From NCBI GenBank assembly GCA_910578935.1, contig CAJTSM010000018.1, positions 1 to 52,525 of the forward strand: 52,525 nt of DNA, given 5' to 3'. The translations under genes and the position numbers were made by a program. Every line of letters begins with the position of its first letter. The stretch's first letter is position 1. Positions 24,765 through 33,015 of this stretch are shown in pieces. Under the pieces are notes generated by a model. The model saw nothing but the letters and a program-made list of their open reading frames with translations. It ran no database searches and was not told where the DNA came from. Source of the DNA: an uncultured Oscillibacter sp. (GTDB lineage Bacteria; Bacillota; Clostridia; Oscillospirales; Oscillospiraceae).

Positions 24765-26729
24765 ATGAATAGTATCCGGAAGAAGATTACCGTGTGTCTG
24801 ATGGCGACGGTGCTGATCGCGCTGTTTGCGGTGGGGGCCGCCAGCATTGGACTGAATTACAGAAGTACCGTCGCTACGGTAGATCAGATGATGAGCCAAA
24901 CTGCCGTTCTGGCGGCGGAGCGCATTGAGGAGGAGCTGATTGCCTATAAAAACGTGGCTATGGACACGGGCCGGATTTCTCAGCTGGCCAACTCCTTCAC
25001 ATCGGTGGAAGAAAAAAAGGCCGTCATCGACGAACGGGTCAGCCTCCACGGTTTCCAGCGGGGCAATGTGATCGGCTCGGACGGCATCAGCATCTTTGAC
25101 GGGAAAGATTATTCCGACCGGGAGTATGTTCAGCAGGCGATGAAGGGGAACGTTTACGTTTCTCAGCCTCTGGTCAGCAAAATCACGGGGGAGCTGTCCA
25201 TCATGGTGGCCGCGCCTATTTACTCCAGCCGGGGGGTCATTACAGGCGTAGTTTACTTCGTCCCGCCGGAAACCTTTTTGAATGACATTGTGTCCTCTAT
25301 CAAAGTCAGCGAAAACAGCCGGGCTTACATGATCAATAAGGATGGCGACACCATTGCCGACATCACCCTGGATACCATCACCACGCAGAACATTGAAAGG
25401 GAAGCCCAGAGCGATTCTTCCCTGAAGCAACTTGCCGCGATTCATGCGGAGATGCGCCAGGGAAAGGTGGGCTTTGGCAGCTTCCATGATTCCGATGGAC
25501 CCCGCTTCGCGGCGTATGCCCCGGTGGGCGGAACCGACGGCTGGAGCGTGGCCGTCACCGCCATGAAGAAGGATTATCTGGCGGATACATATTTCGGCAT
25601 GGTTATTGATGTGCTGCTGATTATCGCCTCTATTCTGGCCTCTATTGTGGTGGCCCTGAAGCTGTCCGGCAACATCAGCAATCCCATGCGGGCCTGTGCC
25701 GGCCGAATGAAGCTGCTGGTGGAGGGCGACCTGAAGTCCGCCGTTCCCCAGACAAAGGGCCGGGACGAAACGGCGGAGCTGACCAACTCTACGGCGGAGA
25801 TGGTGACAGGCCTGAATACAATTATTAATGACATCAGCTACCTTCTCACTGAAATGGCCAATCAGAATTTGGATATCCGTTCCTCTCACCGGGAGGCCTA
25901 TGTGGGAGATTTCCAAAATATCCTTCAGTCGATGCGGACGCTGAAAATGGAGCTCAGCAGCACAATGCGGCAGATCAATGCCTCCGCCGCTCAGGTTTCC
26001 GCCGCCAGCAATCAGGTGTCTATGGGCGCTCAGACGCTGAGTCAAGGTTCTATGGAGCAGGCCAGCTCTGTGGAACAGCTGGCCGCCACGATTACCGAGA
26101 TTTCCGACAGCGCCAAAAAGACCTCTTCTGCCGCTGAGGAAGCGGGCCGCTTCGTCAATGAGGCCGGAGGGCACTTGGGAATCAGCGTAGAGCATGTCAA
26201 GGAACTGAACGCCGCCATGGAGAAGATTTCCAGCTCTTCCGAAGAGATTTCTAAAATTATCGCCACGATTGAGAACATCGCCTTCCAGACCAACATTCTG
26301 GCCCTCAACGCCGCTGTTGAGGCTGCCCGAGCGGGCAGCGCCGGAAAGGGTTTTGCCGTGGTGGCCGATGAGGTCCGCAATCTGGCGACCAAGTCGGACG
26401 AGGCTGCCAAGGCAACCAAGGAGCTGATTGAAGGCTCGATTACCGCTGTGGCTGAAGGCAGTCAGGCGGTGGAAAAAGTCACCGAATCTCTGGAGCAGAC
26501 CAGCGTTTCCGCCGGACATGTGACCACCCAGATGAACATTGTGGTGGAGGCAGTGGAGAATCAGACCGCCGCCATCACGCAGGTCACAGAGGGCATTGAC
26601 CAGATCTCCTCCGTGGTTCAGACCAACAGCGCCACGGCCCAGGAGAGCGCTGCGGCCAGCGAAGAACTGTCCGCCGAAGCGGCCAGCTTGAAGCAGCTGG
26701 TGGACCGCTTTACGCTGGCGAAGGACTGA
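24765..26729 (+). CDS. Methyl-accepting chemotaxis protein
   Basis: The 654-aa receptor has a first membrane helix (about residues 8-30), an extracellular dCache-like sensor (about 35-270), a second helix (YFGMVIDVLLIIASILASIVVAL, about 280-302), a HAMP domain and a cytoplasmic signalling domain. The hairpin tip is FQTNILALNAAVEAARAG with GKGFAVVADEVRNLA. It signals through CheW/CheA to the flagellar motor. Ligand is unknown; dCache sensors often bind amino acids or carboxylates. It has its own promoter and a strong terminator, and precedes the ABC uptake operon. Confidence 0.94.
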   Translation: MNSIRKKITVCLMATVLIALFAVGAASIGLNYRSTVATVDQMMSQTAVLAAERIEEELIAYKNVAMDTGRISQLANSFTSVEEKKAVIDERVSLHGFQRGNVIGSDGISIFDGKDYSDREYVQQAMKGNVYVSQPLVSKITGELSIMVAAPIYSSRGVITGVVYFVPPETFLNDIVSSIKVSENSRAYMINKDGDTIADITLDTITTQNIEREAQSDSSLKQLAAIHAEMRQGKVGFGSFHDSDGPRFAAYAPVGGTDGWSVAVTAMKKDYLADTYFGMVIDVLLIIASILASIVVALKLSGNISNPMRACAGRMKLLVEGDLKSAVPQTKGRDETAELTNSTAEMVTGLNTIINDISYLLTEMANQNLDIRSSHREAYVGDFQNILQSMRTLKMELSSTMRQINASAAQVSAASNQVSMGAQTLSQGSMEQASSVEQLAATITEISDSAKKTSSAAEEAGRFVNEAGGHLGISVEHVKELNAAMEKISSSSEEISKIIATIENIAFQTNILALNAAVEAARAGSAGKGFAVVADEVRNLATKSDEAAKATKELIEGSITAVAEGSQAVEKVTESLEQTSVSAGHVTTQMNIVVEAVENQTAAITQVTEGIDQISSVVQTNSATAQESAAASEELSAEAASLKQLVDRFTLAKD

Positions 26730-26783
26730 TGGAAATCAGTTTTTAGTGTCGCGGCGAGAACTGCTCATTGTCTATTTACTGTA

Positions 26784-26820
26784 AAAAAGGGCCCCACAGC
26801 GCAGCTGTGGGGCCCTTTTT
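26784..26820 (+). terminator. Chemoreceptor terminator
   Basis: A 17-bp arm (AAAAAGGGCCCCACAGC) pairs with its perfect complement around the loop GCA and ends in a T run. Confidence 0.9.
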
Positions 26821-26862
26821 GTGGCTACATCCACGAAAATGAGGCAAATCTGGAAAATGCGG

Positions 26863-26890
26863 TTGACAAAATCAGGATTTTTGCTACAAT
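26863..26890 (+). promoter_or_regulatory. Sigma-A promoter of the ABC uptake operon
   Basis: TTGACA at 26863-26868 and TACAAT at 26885-26890 are 16 bases apart, leaving a leader of about 95 bases before the lipoprotein gene. Confidence 0.8.
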
Positions 26891-26903
26891 AAATAGCGTT
26901 CTA

Positions 26904-26945
26904 AAGGCGTACGCCTTTTTTTCATGGTTTGGAACAAACCATGAA
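26904..26945 (+). promoter_or_regulatory. Attenuator-like leader of the ABC operon
   Basis: Directly after the promoter comes the palindrome AAGGCGTACGCCTT (26904-26917), followed by a run of T, which looks like a short intrinsic terminator. It is followed at once by a perfect 11-bp inverted repeat, TTCATGGTTTG-GAA-CAAACCATGAA (26921-26945). The second repeat could be an operator or an RNA stem that competes with the first. No known riboswitch was recognised. Confidence 0.45.
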
Positions 26946-26991
26946 AGCAATTGTATGCGCCGGAAGATACAAAAATTTTTGGAGGTTTGCA

Positions 26992-28278
26992 ATGAAGAAG
27001 TTTTTCAGCATGCTGCTGGCGCTCGCGATGCTTCTGGCTCTCGCGGGCTGCGGCGGCGACAACAAGGCTCCCGCGCAGGATCAGGGCAGCTCCTCTGACG
27101 CCGGCCAGACCCAGCAGGGCGGAGACACCAGCGGCGACGCCGCCGCCAGCCTGGAGGACGGTATTGGCGATTACCACATCGGCATTGTCACCGGTTCCGT
27201 TTCTCAGTCCGAAGACGACCGCCGGGGCGCCGAGGCCTTCCAGGCCAAGTACGGCGAAGATAAGGTCACCTTGGCCATCTATCCCGACAACTTCACCGAG
27301 GAGCTGGAAACCACGATTCAGACCATCGTCAACATGTCCGACGATCCTCTGATGAAGGCCGTCATCGTCAACCAGTCCATTCCCGGCACCACCGAGGCTT
27401 TCCGCCAGATTAAGGAGCGCCGTCCCGACATCCTCTGCATCGCCGGCGAGGCCCATGAGGATCTGCCTGAGATCGGTTCTGCCGCCGACCTGGTCTGCAA
27501 CAATGACTTCGTTTCTCGCGGTTATCTGATTATCCGCACCGCCCACGAGCTGGGCGCGGACACCTTCGTCCATATCTCCTTCCCCCGGCACATGGCCTAT
27601 GAAACCATGAGCCGCCGTGTGGCCGTCATGCAGGAGGCCTGCAAGGAGTTCAACATGGAGTTTGTTCTGGAAACCGCTCCTGACCCGACTTCCGACGTGG
27701 GTATTCCCGGCGCTCAGGCTTATATCCTGGAGAACGTCCCCGCCTGGGTCCAGAAGTACGGTGAGAACGCCGCTTATTTCTGCACCAACGACGCTCATAC
27801 CGAGCCCCTGCTGAAGCAGCTGGTCGAGTACGGCGGCTACTTCATCGAGGCCGATCTGCCCTCTCCTCTGATGGGTTATCCCGGCGCTCTGGGCCTGGAC
27901 CTCACCGAAGAGGCCGGTGACTTTGAGAAGATTTTGGCCAAGGTTGAGTCCGCTCTGGTGGAAAAGGGCGCCGCCGATCACTTCGGCACCTGGGCATACT
28001 CCTATGGCTACACCCTGTCCGCCGGCCTTGCCGAGCATGCTAAAAACGTCATCAACGGTGTCAGCGAGATCACCGACATGGATGCCGTGGCCGCGGCTCT
28101 GAATGTGTACTCTCCCAAGGCTCAGTGGAACGGCGCGGGTTATACCAACGCCACCACCGGGGTCAAGAGCGACAATGTGTTCCTCATCTATCAGGACACC
28201 TATATCATGGGTGATCCTGGCCGTTTCATGGGCAACGCCGACGTGGAGATTCCCGAGAAGTACTTCACCGTCAGCTAA
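26992..28278 (+). CDS. ABC transporter substrate-binding lipoprotein (DUF3798/BMP-like)
   Basis: The 428-aa product starts at the ATG at 26992 with GGAGG upstream. It has a lipoprotein signal with lipobox LALAGC and a Gln/Ser/Gly-rich linker to about residue 60. A periplasmic-binding-like fold then starts YHIGIVTGSVSQSEDDRRGAE. The sequence resembles DUF3798 proteins, which look like BMP/basic-membrane-protein binders. The following genes encode the ATPase and two permeases, so it is the capture protein on the outer membrane face. Ligand is unknown. Codon use is strongly biased, as in abundant proteins. Confidence 0.85.
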   Translation: MKKFFSMLLALAMLLALAGCGGDNKAPAQDQGSSSDAGQTQQGGDTSGDAAASLEDGIGDYHIGIVTGSVSQSEDDRRGAEAFQAKYGEDKVTLAIYPDNFTEELETTIQTIVNMSDDPLMKAVIVNQSIPGTTEAFRQIKERRPDILCIAGEAHEDLPEIGSAADLVCNNDFVSRGYLIIRTAHELGADTFVHISFPRHMAYETMSRRVAVMQEACKEFNMEFVLETAPDPTSDVGIPGAQAYILENVPAWVQKYGENAAYFCTNDAHTEPLLKQLVEYGGYFIEADLPSPLMGYPGALGLDLTEEAGDFEKILAKVESALVEKGAADHFGTWAYSYGYTLSAGLAEHAKNVINGVSEITDMDAVAAALNVYSPKAQWNGAGYTNATTGVKSDNVFLIYQDTYIMGDPGRFMGNADVEIPEKYFTVS

Positions 28279-28303
28279 ACCAATTTTAGAATGATCTGCC
28301 GTA

Positions 28304-28331
28304 CGGGGAGGAGGACCTGTCCTTCTCCCCG
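28304..28331 (+). promoter_or_regulatory. Intercistronic hairpin after the binding-protein gene
   Basis: A 12-base stem (CGGGGAGGAGGA with TCCTTCTCCCCG) and a four-base loop have no T tract. Such stems after binding-protein genes usually protect the upstream mRNA and lower expression of the transporter genes that follow. Confidence 0.55.
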
Positions 28332-28425
28332 CGCTGGCTTACCTGAGGGCGGCAAAGGTCCCCGCCTGGTATCCGGGTCCCCTGAAAATGCCCGGTGCAC
28401 TGAACAAATGAGATAGGGTGGATGT

Positions 28426-30015
28426 ATGACAAACAACGTAAGCCCCTTGCTGCAAATGCAGAACATTAAAAAGGACTTCTTTGGAAACCAAGTCCTCACC
28501 GACATTAACTTTACCCTGGGTGAGGGTGAGGTCTTGGGCCTGTGCGGTGAAAACGGCGCGGGCAAGAGCACGCTCATGAAAATTCTCTTTGGAATGGACG
28601 TCATCCGGGAAACCGGCGGCTATAGCGGCGACATTCTGATCGACGGCAAAAAAGTGGAATTCAATACCCCCTTTGACGCGCTGGAGGCGGGCATCGGCAT
28701 GGTACATCAGGAGTTCTCCCTGATCCCCGGGTTTACCGCCACAGAAAATATCCTCCTGAATCGGGAACCCTGCAAAAAGAATATTGTTTCAGAGGTGTTC
28801 GGCGACCGCCTGAACACTCTGGATTATAAAGAGATGGACCGGCGCTCCGCCGCCGCCATTGAAAAGATGGGCGTCGCCATTGACGCCGAAATGGTCATCA
28901 GCGACATGCCCGTGGGCCATAAACAGTTTACGGAAATCGCCCGGGAGCTGAGCAAGGACCAGCTGAAGCTGCTGATTTTGGATGAGCCGACGGCCGTGCT
29001 GACGGAGAAGGAGGCCGAAGCCCTGCTGGAGTCGATCCGGGGCATGGCCGCCCGGGGTATCTCCGTCATTTTCATCACCCACCGGCTTCATGAAATTCTG
29101 GCGGTGTGCGACAAGGTGGTGGTTATGCGGGACGGCTATGTGGTCCGGGACGTCCCCACCGGAGAAACCAGTGTGGAGGACATCACCAAGTGGATGGTGG
29201 GCCGGGACGTGCAGAGCGCCGCCGTAGGCGAGGGCCGGAGCAATGACGGGGCCCGGACCATTATGTCCATTCAGAACCTCTGGGTGGACATGCCCGGCGA
29301 GACGGTGCGGGATGTCTCCCTTGATGTGAAAGAGGGCGAGATTCTGGGCATCGGCGGCCTGGCGGGCCAGGGCAAGCTGGGCATCCCCAACGGCGTCATG
29401 GGCCTCTATGAGGCCGGGGGCCGGGTGGAGTTCAACGGCCAGGAGATTCCCCTGAACAATCCCCGGAAATGCCTGGATTCCTCCCTGGCCTTCGTGTCAG
29501 AGGACCGGCGGGAGGTGGGCCTGCTGCTGGACGAGAGCCTGGAGTGGAACGTGGCCTTTCCCGCCATGCAGATTCAGGAGAAGTTCCTAAAAAGGCTGCT
29601 GGGCGGCTTCGTCAAATGGCGGGACGAAAAGGGTATCCATCAGGTGACCCAGAAGTATATCGACGAGCTGCAAATCAAGTGCACTAGCTCCAAGCAGAAG
29701 GCCAAGGAGCTCTCCGGCGGTAACCAGCAGAAGGTGTGCCTGGCCAAGGCCTTCGCCCTGGAACCCAAGTTCCTCTTCGTGTCGGAGCCCACCCGGGGCA
29801 TCGACGTGGGCGCCAAGTCCCTGGTGCTGGAGGCGCTGAAGAAGTTCAACCGGGAGAACGGCGTCACCGTCGTCATGATCTCCTCTGAGCTGGAGGAGCT
29901 GCGCCAGACCTGTGACCGCATCGCCATCGTCTCCGGCGGACAGGTGGCGGGCATCCTGCCAGCGGCGGCATCCTCCGAGGAGTTCGGTCTGCTGATGGTC
30001 AGCAAGGTCATATAA
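28426..30015 (+). CDS. ABC transporter ATP-binding protein, two fused ATPase domains
   Basis: The 529-aa protein has two ABC domains, as in sugar and nucleoside (BMP-type) uptake systems. The first domain has Walker A GENGAGKST (about residues 38-46), Walker B LLILDEPT and a weak signature. The second has a degenerate Walker A (GLAGQGKLG), a good signature LSGGNQQK and SEPTRGIDVG. One functional ATP site is therefore expected to be asymmetric. It sits on the cytoplasmic side and powers the permease pair encoded next. Confidence 0.92.
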   Translation: MTNNVSPLLQMQNIKKDFFGNQVLTDINFTLGEGEVLGLCGENGAGKSTLMKILFGMDVIRETGGYSGDILIDGKKVEFNTPFDALEAGIGMVHQEFSLIPGFTATENILLNREPCKKNIVSEVFGDRLNTLDYKEMDRRSAAAIEKMGVAIDAEMVISDMPVGHKQFTEIARELSKDQLKLLILDEPTAVLTEKEAEALLESIRGMAARGISVIFITHRLHEILAVCDKVVVMRDGYVVRDVPTGETSVEDITKWMVGRDVQSAAVGEGRSNDGARTIMSIQNLWVDMPGETVRDVSLDVKEGEILGIGGLAGQGKLGIPNGVMGLYEAGGRVEFNGQEIPLNNPRKCLDSSLAFVSEDRREVGLLLDESLEWNVAFPAMQIQEKFLKRLLGGFVKWRDEKGIHQVTQKYIDELQIKCTSSKQKAKELSGGNQQKVCLAKAFALEPKFLFVSEPTRGIDVGAKSLVLEALKKFNRENGVTVVMISSELEELRQTCDRIAIVSGGQVAGILPAAASSEEFGLLMVSKVI

Positions 30016-30029
30016 GGAGGTGGGTCGTA

Positions 30030-31175
30030 ATGAGTGAGAAAAAAGATTATAATTATAACAGTCCATCCAAATTCAACGATGAGATGAAAACTATTCAGCC
30101 CGCGCGCCGGCCTACAGAGCTGGAAAAAGCGCAGCTGGGCACCATGACGGCAATGGTGTCCTCTTTCGGTCTGCCCCGGATCATCATCTCCGGGTTCTTA
30201 CTGGTCCTCTTTATTCTGACCCCCTTCGTCGGGGTTGACCTGCCCACCCAGATTACCAACATCATCAACCGCTTCAGCTGGAACGCGGTGCTGGTCCTGG
30301 CCATGGTGCCCATGATCCACGCGGGCTGCGGATTGAACTTCGGCCTGCCCCTGGCGATTATCTGCGGCCTGCTGGGCGGCACGCTGTCCATCCAGCTGGG
30401 CTTTACCGGGGCCATGAGCTTTGTCATGGCGATTGTGATCGCCACGCCTTTCGCGGTGATCCTTGGCGGAGGCTACGGGCTGCTGCTGAACCGCATCAAG
30501 GGCGGCGAGATGATGATTGCCACCTATGTGGGCTTTTCCGTCATGTCCTTTTTCTGCATGATGTGGCTGCTGCTGCCCTATTCCAGCCCCACCATGGTGT
30601 ACGGCCTTTCGGGCAACGGCCTGCGGCCCACTATCTCCCTGGACGGTTTCTACAATCAGGTGCTGGCGAAGATACTGCATATTAAGATCGGGAACATTGA
30701 GATTCCCACGGGCTCCTTGCTGGTCTTCGCCCTGCTGGCCTTTTTGATGTGGGCGTTCCTGCACACCAAGACCGGCACCGCCATGACGGCTGTGGGTTCC
30801 AACGCGGCTTTCGCCCGGGCGGCGGGCATCGATGTGGACCGGACCCGGATGTTCTCCGTCATCATGTCCACCTGGCTGGGAGCCATGGGCATCCTGATGT
30901 ATCAGCAGGGCTTCGGCTTTATCCAGCTTTATAATGCCCCCAACAACCTGACCATGCCCACGGTGGCGGCCATCCTGATCGGCGGCGCGTCGGTCAATAA
31001 AGCCACCATCCCCCATGTAATCATTGGCACGGTTTTGTTCCAGGGCATCGTGACCATGACCCCCACGGTGATGAACTCCGCGATCCACATGGACATGAGC
31101 GAGGTTATCCGGATTATCGTCTCCCAGGGTATGATCCTGTACGCGCTGACCAGAAAGACGGAGGGTGCGAAATGA
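30030..31175 (+). CDS. ABC transporter permease (BPD_transp_2 type), subunit 1
   Basis: The 381-aa protein has a 45-residue cytoplasmic N-terminus and then about nine or ten membrane helices. The region AFARAAGIDVDRTRMFSVIMS resembles the cytoplasmic coupling loop of the ribose/nucleoside permease family. GGAGG precedes the ATG. The stop overlaps the next permease start by four bases (ATGA), so the two are co-translated and probably form a heterodimer. Confidence 0.9.
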   Translation: MSEKKDYNYNSPSKFNDEMKTIQPARRPTELEKAQLGTMTAMVSSFGLPRIIISGFLLVLFILTPFVGVDLPTQITNIINRFSWNAVLVLAMVPMIHAGCGLNFGLPLAIICGLLGGTLSIQLGFTGAMSFVMAIVIATPFAVILGGGYGLLLNRIKGGEMMIATYVGFSVMSFFCMMWLLLPYSSPTMVYGLSGNGLRPTISLDGFYNQVLAKILHIKIGNIEIPTGSLLVFALLAFLMWAFLHTKTGTAMTAVGSNAAFARAAGIDVDRTRMFSVIMSTWLGAMGILMYQQGFGFIQLYNAPNNLTMPTVAAILIGGASVNKATIPHVIIGTVLFQGIVTMTPTVMNSAIHMDMSEVIRIIVSQGMILYALTRKTEGAK

Positions 31176-32299
31176 ACGAGAAAAAGAACATCCCCGCCGG
31201 AAAGAGACTTCTGGAGCTGGCGCGGAACAACGCCGTGCCCATCATGTTCATCATCATCTGCGCCGTCTTTATCCCCATGGCGGGTTTCTCCCCCAGCTAT
31301 CTGCTGAACGAGATTGTCACCCGCATGGGCCGGAACCTGTTTTTGGTTCTCTGCCTGCTGTTCCCTATCATGGCGGGCATGGGATTGAACTTCGCCATGA
31401 CTCTGGGAGCCATGGGCGCGGAGATCGCCGTCATCCTGGTGGCGGACTGGCAGATCTGGGGTATCCCCGGCGTGGTGCTGGCCATGATTTTGTCCATTCC
31501 CTTTTCCGCCCTGCTGGGCTTCATCTGCGGCACCTTACAAAACATGGCCAAAGGCCGGGAGATGATTACCAGCTATATCATCAACTTCTTCATCAACGGC
31601 TGGTATCAGCTGATCGTCCTGTATATCATGGGAGCTATCGTCCCCATCATCCACTCCAGCATCATGCTGCCCCGGGGCTATGGCATCCGCAACACTGTGA
31701 GCCTTCTGAACATGCGCCAGTGCCTGGATGATCTGCTGGCGATCCGGGTGGCGGGCGTGAAGATCCCCGTGTTCACCTTTATCCTGGTGGGTCTTCTGTG
31801 CCTGTTCATCGTCTGGTTCCGCCGCACGAAGCTGGGCCAGGACATGCGGGCCGTGGGTCAGGATATGGAGGTGGCCAAGGCCGCGGGCATCAACGTGGAC
31901 CGGACCCGCATCATCTCCGTGGTCATGTCCACCGTCTGTGCCGGCTTCGGCATGGTGATCTATCTCCAGAACATCGGTAACCTGCCCACCTACACCGGAC
32001 ACTCCCAGATCGGCATGTTCTGCATTGCGGCGCTGCTGGTTGGCGGCGCGTCGGTGGAAAAGGCCGGCATCGGCAACGCCTTCCTGGGCGTGATCCTGTT
32101 CCACATGATGTTCATCGTGGCCCCCGGCGCGGGGGCGTTCATCACCGGGGACTCCATGGTGGGCGAGTACTTCCGCGTGTTCCTGTCCTACGGCGTCATC
32201 ACCCTGGCCCTGATTATGTACGAGGCCAAGAAGAGAATGGCGAAGAGCAAAGCGGGCCAGGAGCTGGCCGCAGCCCAGGTGAAAAAGGAGGACGCGTGA
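31172..32299 (+). CDS. ABC transporter permease (BPD_transp_2 type), subunit 2
   Basis: The 375-aa protein is a paralogue of the preceding permease, with the same coupling loop (VAKAAGINVDRTRIISVVMS) and GGASVEKA near the end. It has multiple membrane helices and a basic cytoplasmic C-terminus. It overlaps the upstream permease and the downstream small gene, so the operon is tightly coupled. Confidence 0.9.
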   Translation: MNEKKNIPAGKRLLELARNNAVPIMFIIICAVFIPMAGFSPSYLLNEIVTRMGRNLFLVLCLLFPIMAGMGLNFAMTLGAMGAEIAVILVADWQIWGIPGVVLAMILSIPFSALLGFICGTLQNMAKGREMITSYIINFFINGWYQLIVLYIMGAIVPIIHSSIMLPRGYGIRNTVSLLNMRQCLDDLLAIRVAGVKIPVFTFILVGLLCLFIVWFRRTKLGQDMRAVGQDMEVAKAAGINVDRTRIISVVMSTVCAGFGMVIYLQNIGNLPTYTGHSQIGMFCIAALLVGGASVEKAGIGNAFLGVILFHMMFIVAPGAGAFITGDSMVGEYFRVFLSYGVITLALIMYEAKKRMAKSKAGQELAAAQVKKEDA

Positions 32300-32805
32300 T
32301 GAAAGCGAAGACAAGAAGGATCCTCTTTTCCCTCCTGCTGGTGCTGGCGCTGGTGGTGATCGCCGCCGTCATGATGGTCATCGGCCGGGGACATACCGTC
32401 TACTTCGACAATAAGACCCTGGAGGACTATCAGGGCCAGGAGTACAAGGCTTTTGAGAAGGTCATCGTCACCGTCAAGGACGAGCAGGTGGCCAAGCTGG
32501 CCAAGCGTGACCGGGGCATGTCTATTTGGATCGGGCAGAATTTTAAAATGATTCTAGAGGTCACTCGGGAGAAAGGTGGAGAGTCCGAGATCCATGAGAT
32601 TGATTTGAAACTGCCCTACAGCGTGGACGGCATTGTCATCAATCTCCCGGCTCTGCTGGCGGGACTGCCGGAGGAAACATGGTATTCCGAATTCGTTCCC
32701 GCTGTGACGGAGGAGCCCGAGGAGGAAGTCCCCGGCGAGGGCGATGAGTTCGGCTTGGGCCTGGAGGGCGAGCTGGGCTTGGAAGACGGCTTGGGCGACA
32801 TCTAA
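32299..32805 (+). CDS. Membrane-anchored protein of the ABC operon, acidic tail
   Basis: The 168-aa protein starts at the ATG overlapping the permease stop (TGATG), with AGGAGG upstream. It has one N-terminal membrane helix (about residues 9-29) and an extracellular beta-rich domain. The tail has more than 30 residues dominated by Glu, Gly and Leu (EEPEEEVPGEG, then GLGLEGELGLEDGLGD). It resembles a conserved partner seen beside DUF3798 transporters (possibly DUF6672), but I am not certain of the family. It may help assemble the transporter. Confidence 0.7.
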   Translation: MKAKTRRILFSLLLVLALVVIAAVMMVIGRGHTVYFDNKTLEDYQGQEYKAFEKVIVTVKDEQVAKLAKRDRGMSIWIGQNFKMILEVTREKGGESEIHEIDLKLPYSVDGIVINLPALLAGLPEETWYSEFVPAVTEEPEEEVPGEGDEFGLGLEGELGLEDGLGDI

Positions 32806-32832
32806 ACTCCGCGGTATTGGGAAACCATAGGA

Positions 32833-32855
32833 CCGCCCCGCCGGAGGCGGGGCGG
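32833..32855 (+). terminator. GC-rich hairpin after the ABC operon
   Basis: A perfect 10-bp stem, CCGCCCCGCC with GGCGGGGCGG, and a three-base loop lie 28 bases after the stop. There is no T tract. Confidence 0.5.
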
Positions 32856-32861
32856 CCTCAG

Positions 32862-32981
32862 GCTATCGAAAAGTATTTCTCCAGCCTGAGCAAGTTTTCC
32901 GGCGCCGCCGGAAAACTTCTGATTGAAAACGAGAGAAACCCCTGATGGGTTTCTCTCGTAGCTCTTTTCCTTTCCGATAGC
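32862..32981. repeat. 120-bp hairpin-rich element with short terminal inverted repeats
   Basis: GCTATCGAAAAG at 32862 matches the complement of the right end (CTTTCCGATAGC, ending 32981) at 11 of 12 positions. Inside are two strong hairpins: AAGTTTTCCGGC/GCCGGAAAACTT and GAGAGAAACCC/GGGTTTCTCTC. Part of it (CCAGCCTGAGCAAGTTTTCC) resembles 13507-13524. It may be a small non-autonomous element or a compound terminator. Confidence 0.5.
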
Positions 32982-33015
32982 TATTGATTAACAGACTAGA
33001 AGGAGGAACTTTGAT

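Noticed and set aside
24741..26519. 592-codon minus-strand frame opposite the chemoreceptor
   Set aside because: It is a shadow of a well-identified chemoreceptor, with no start signal.
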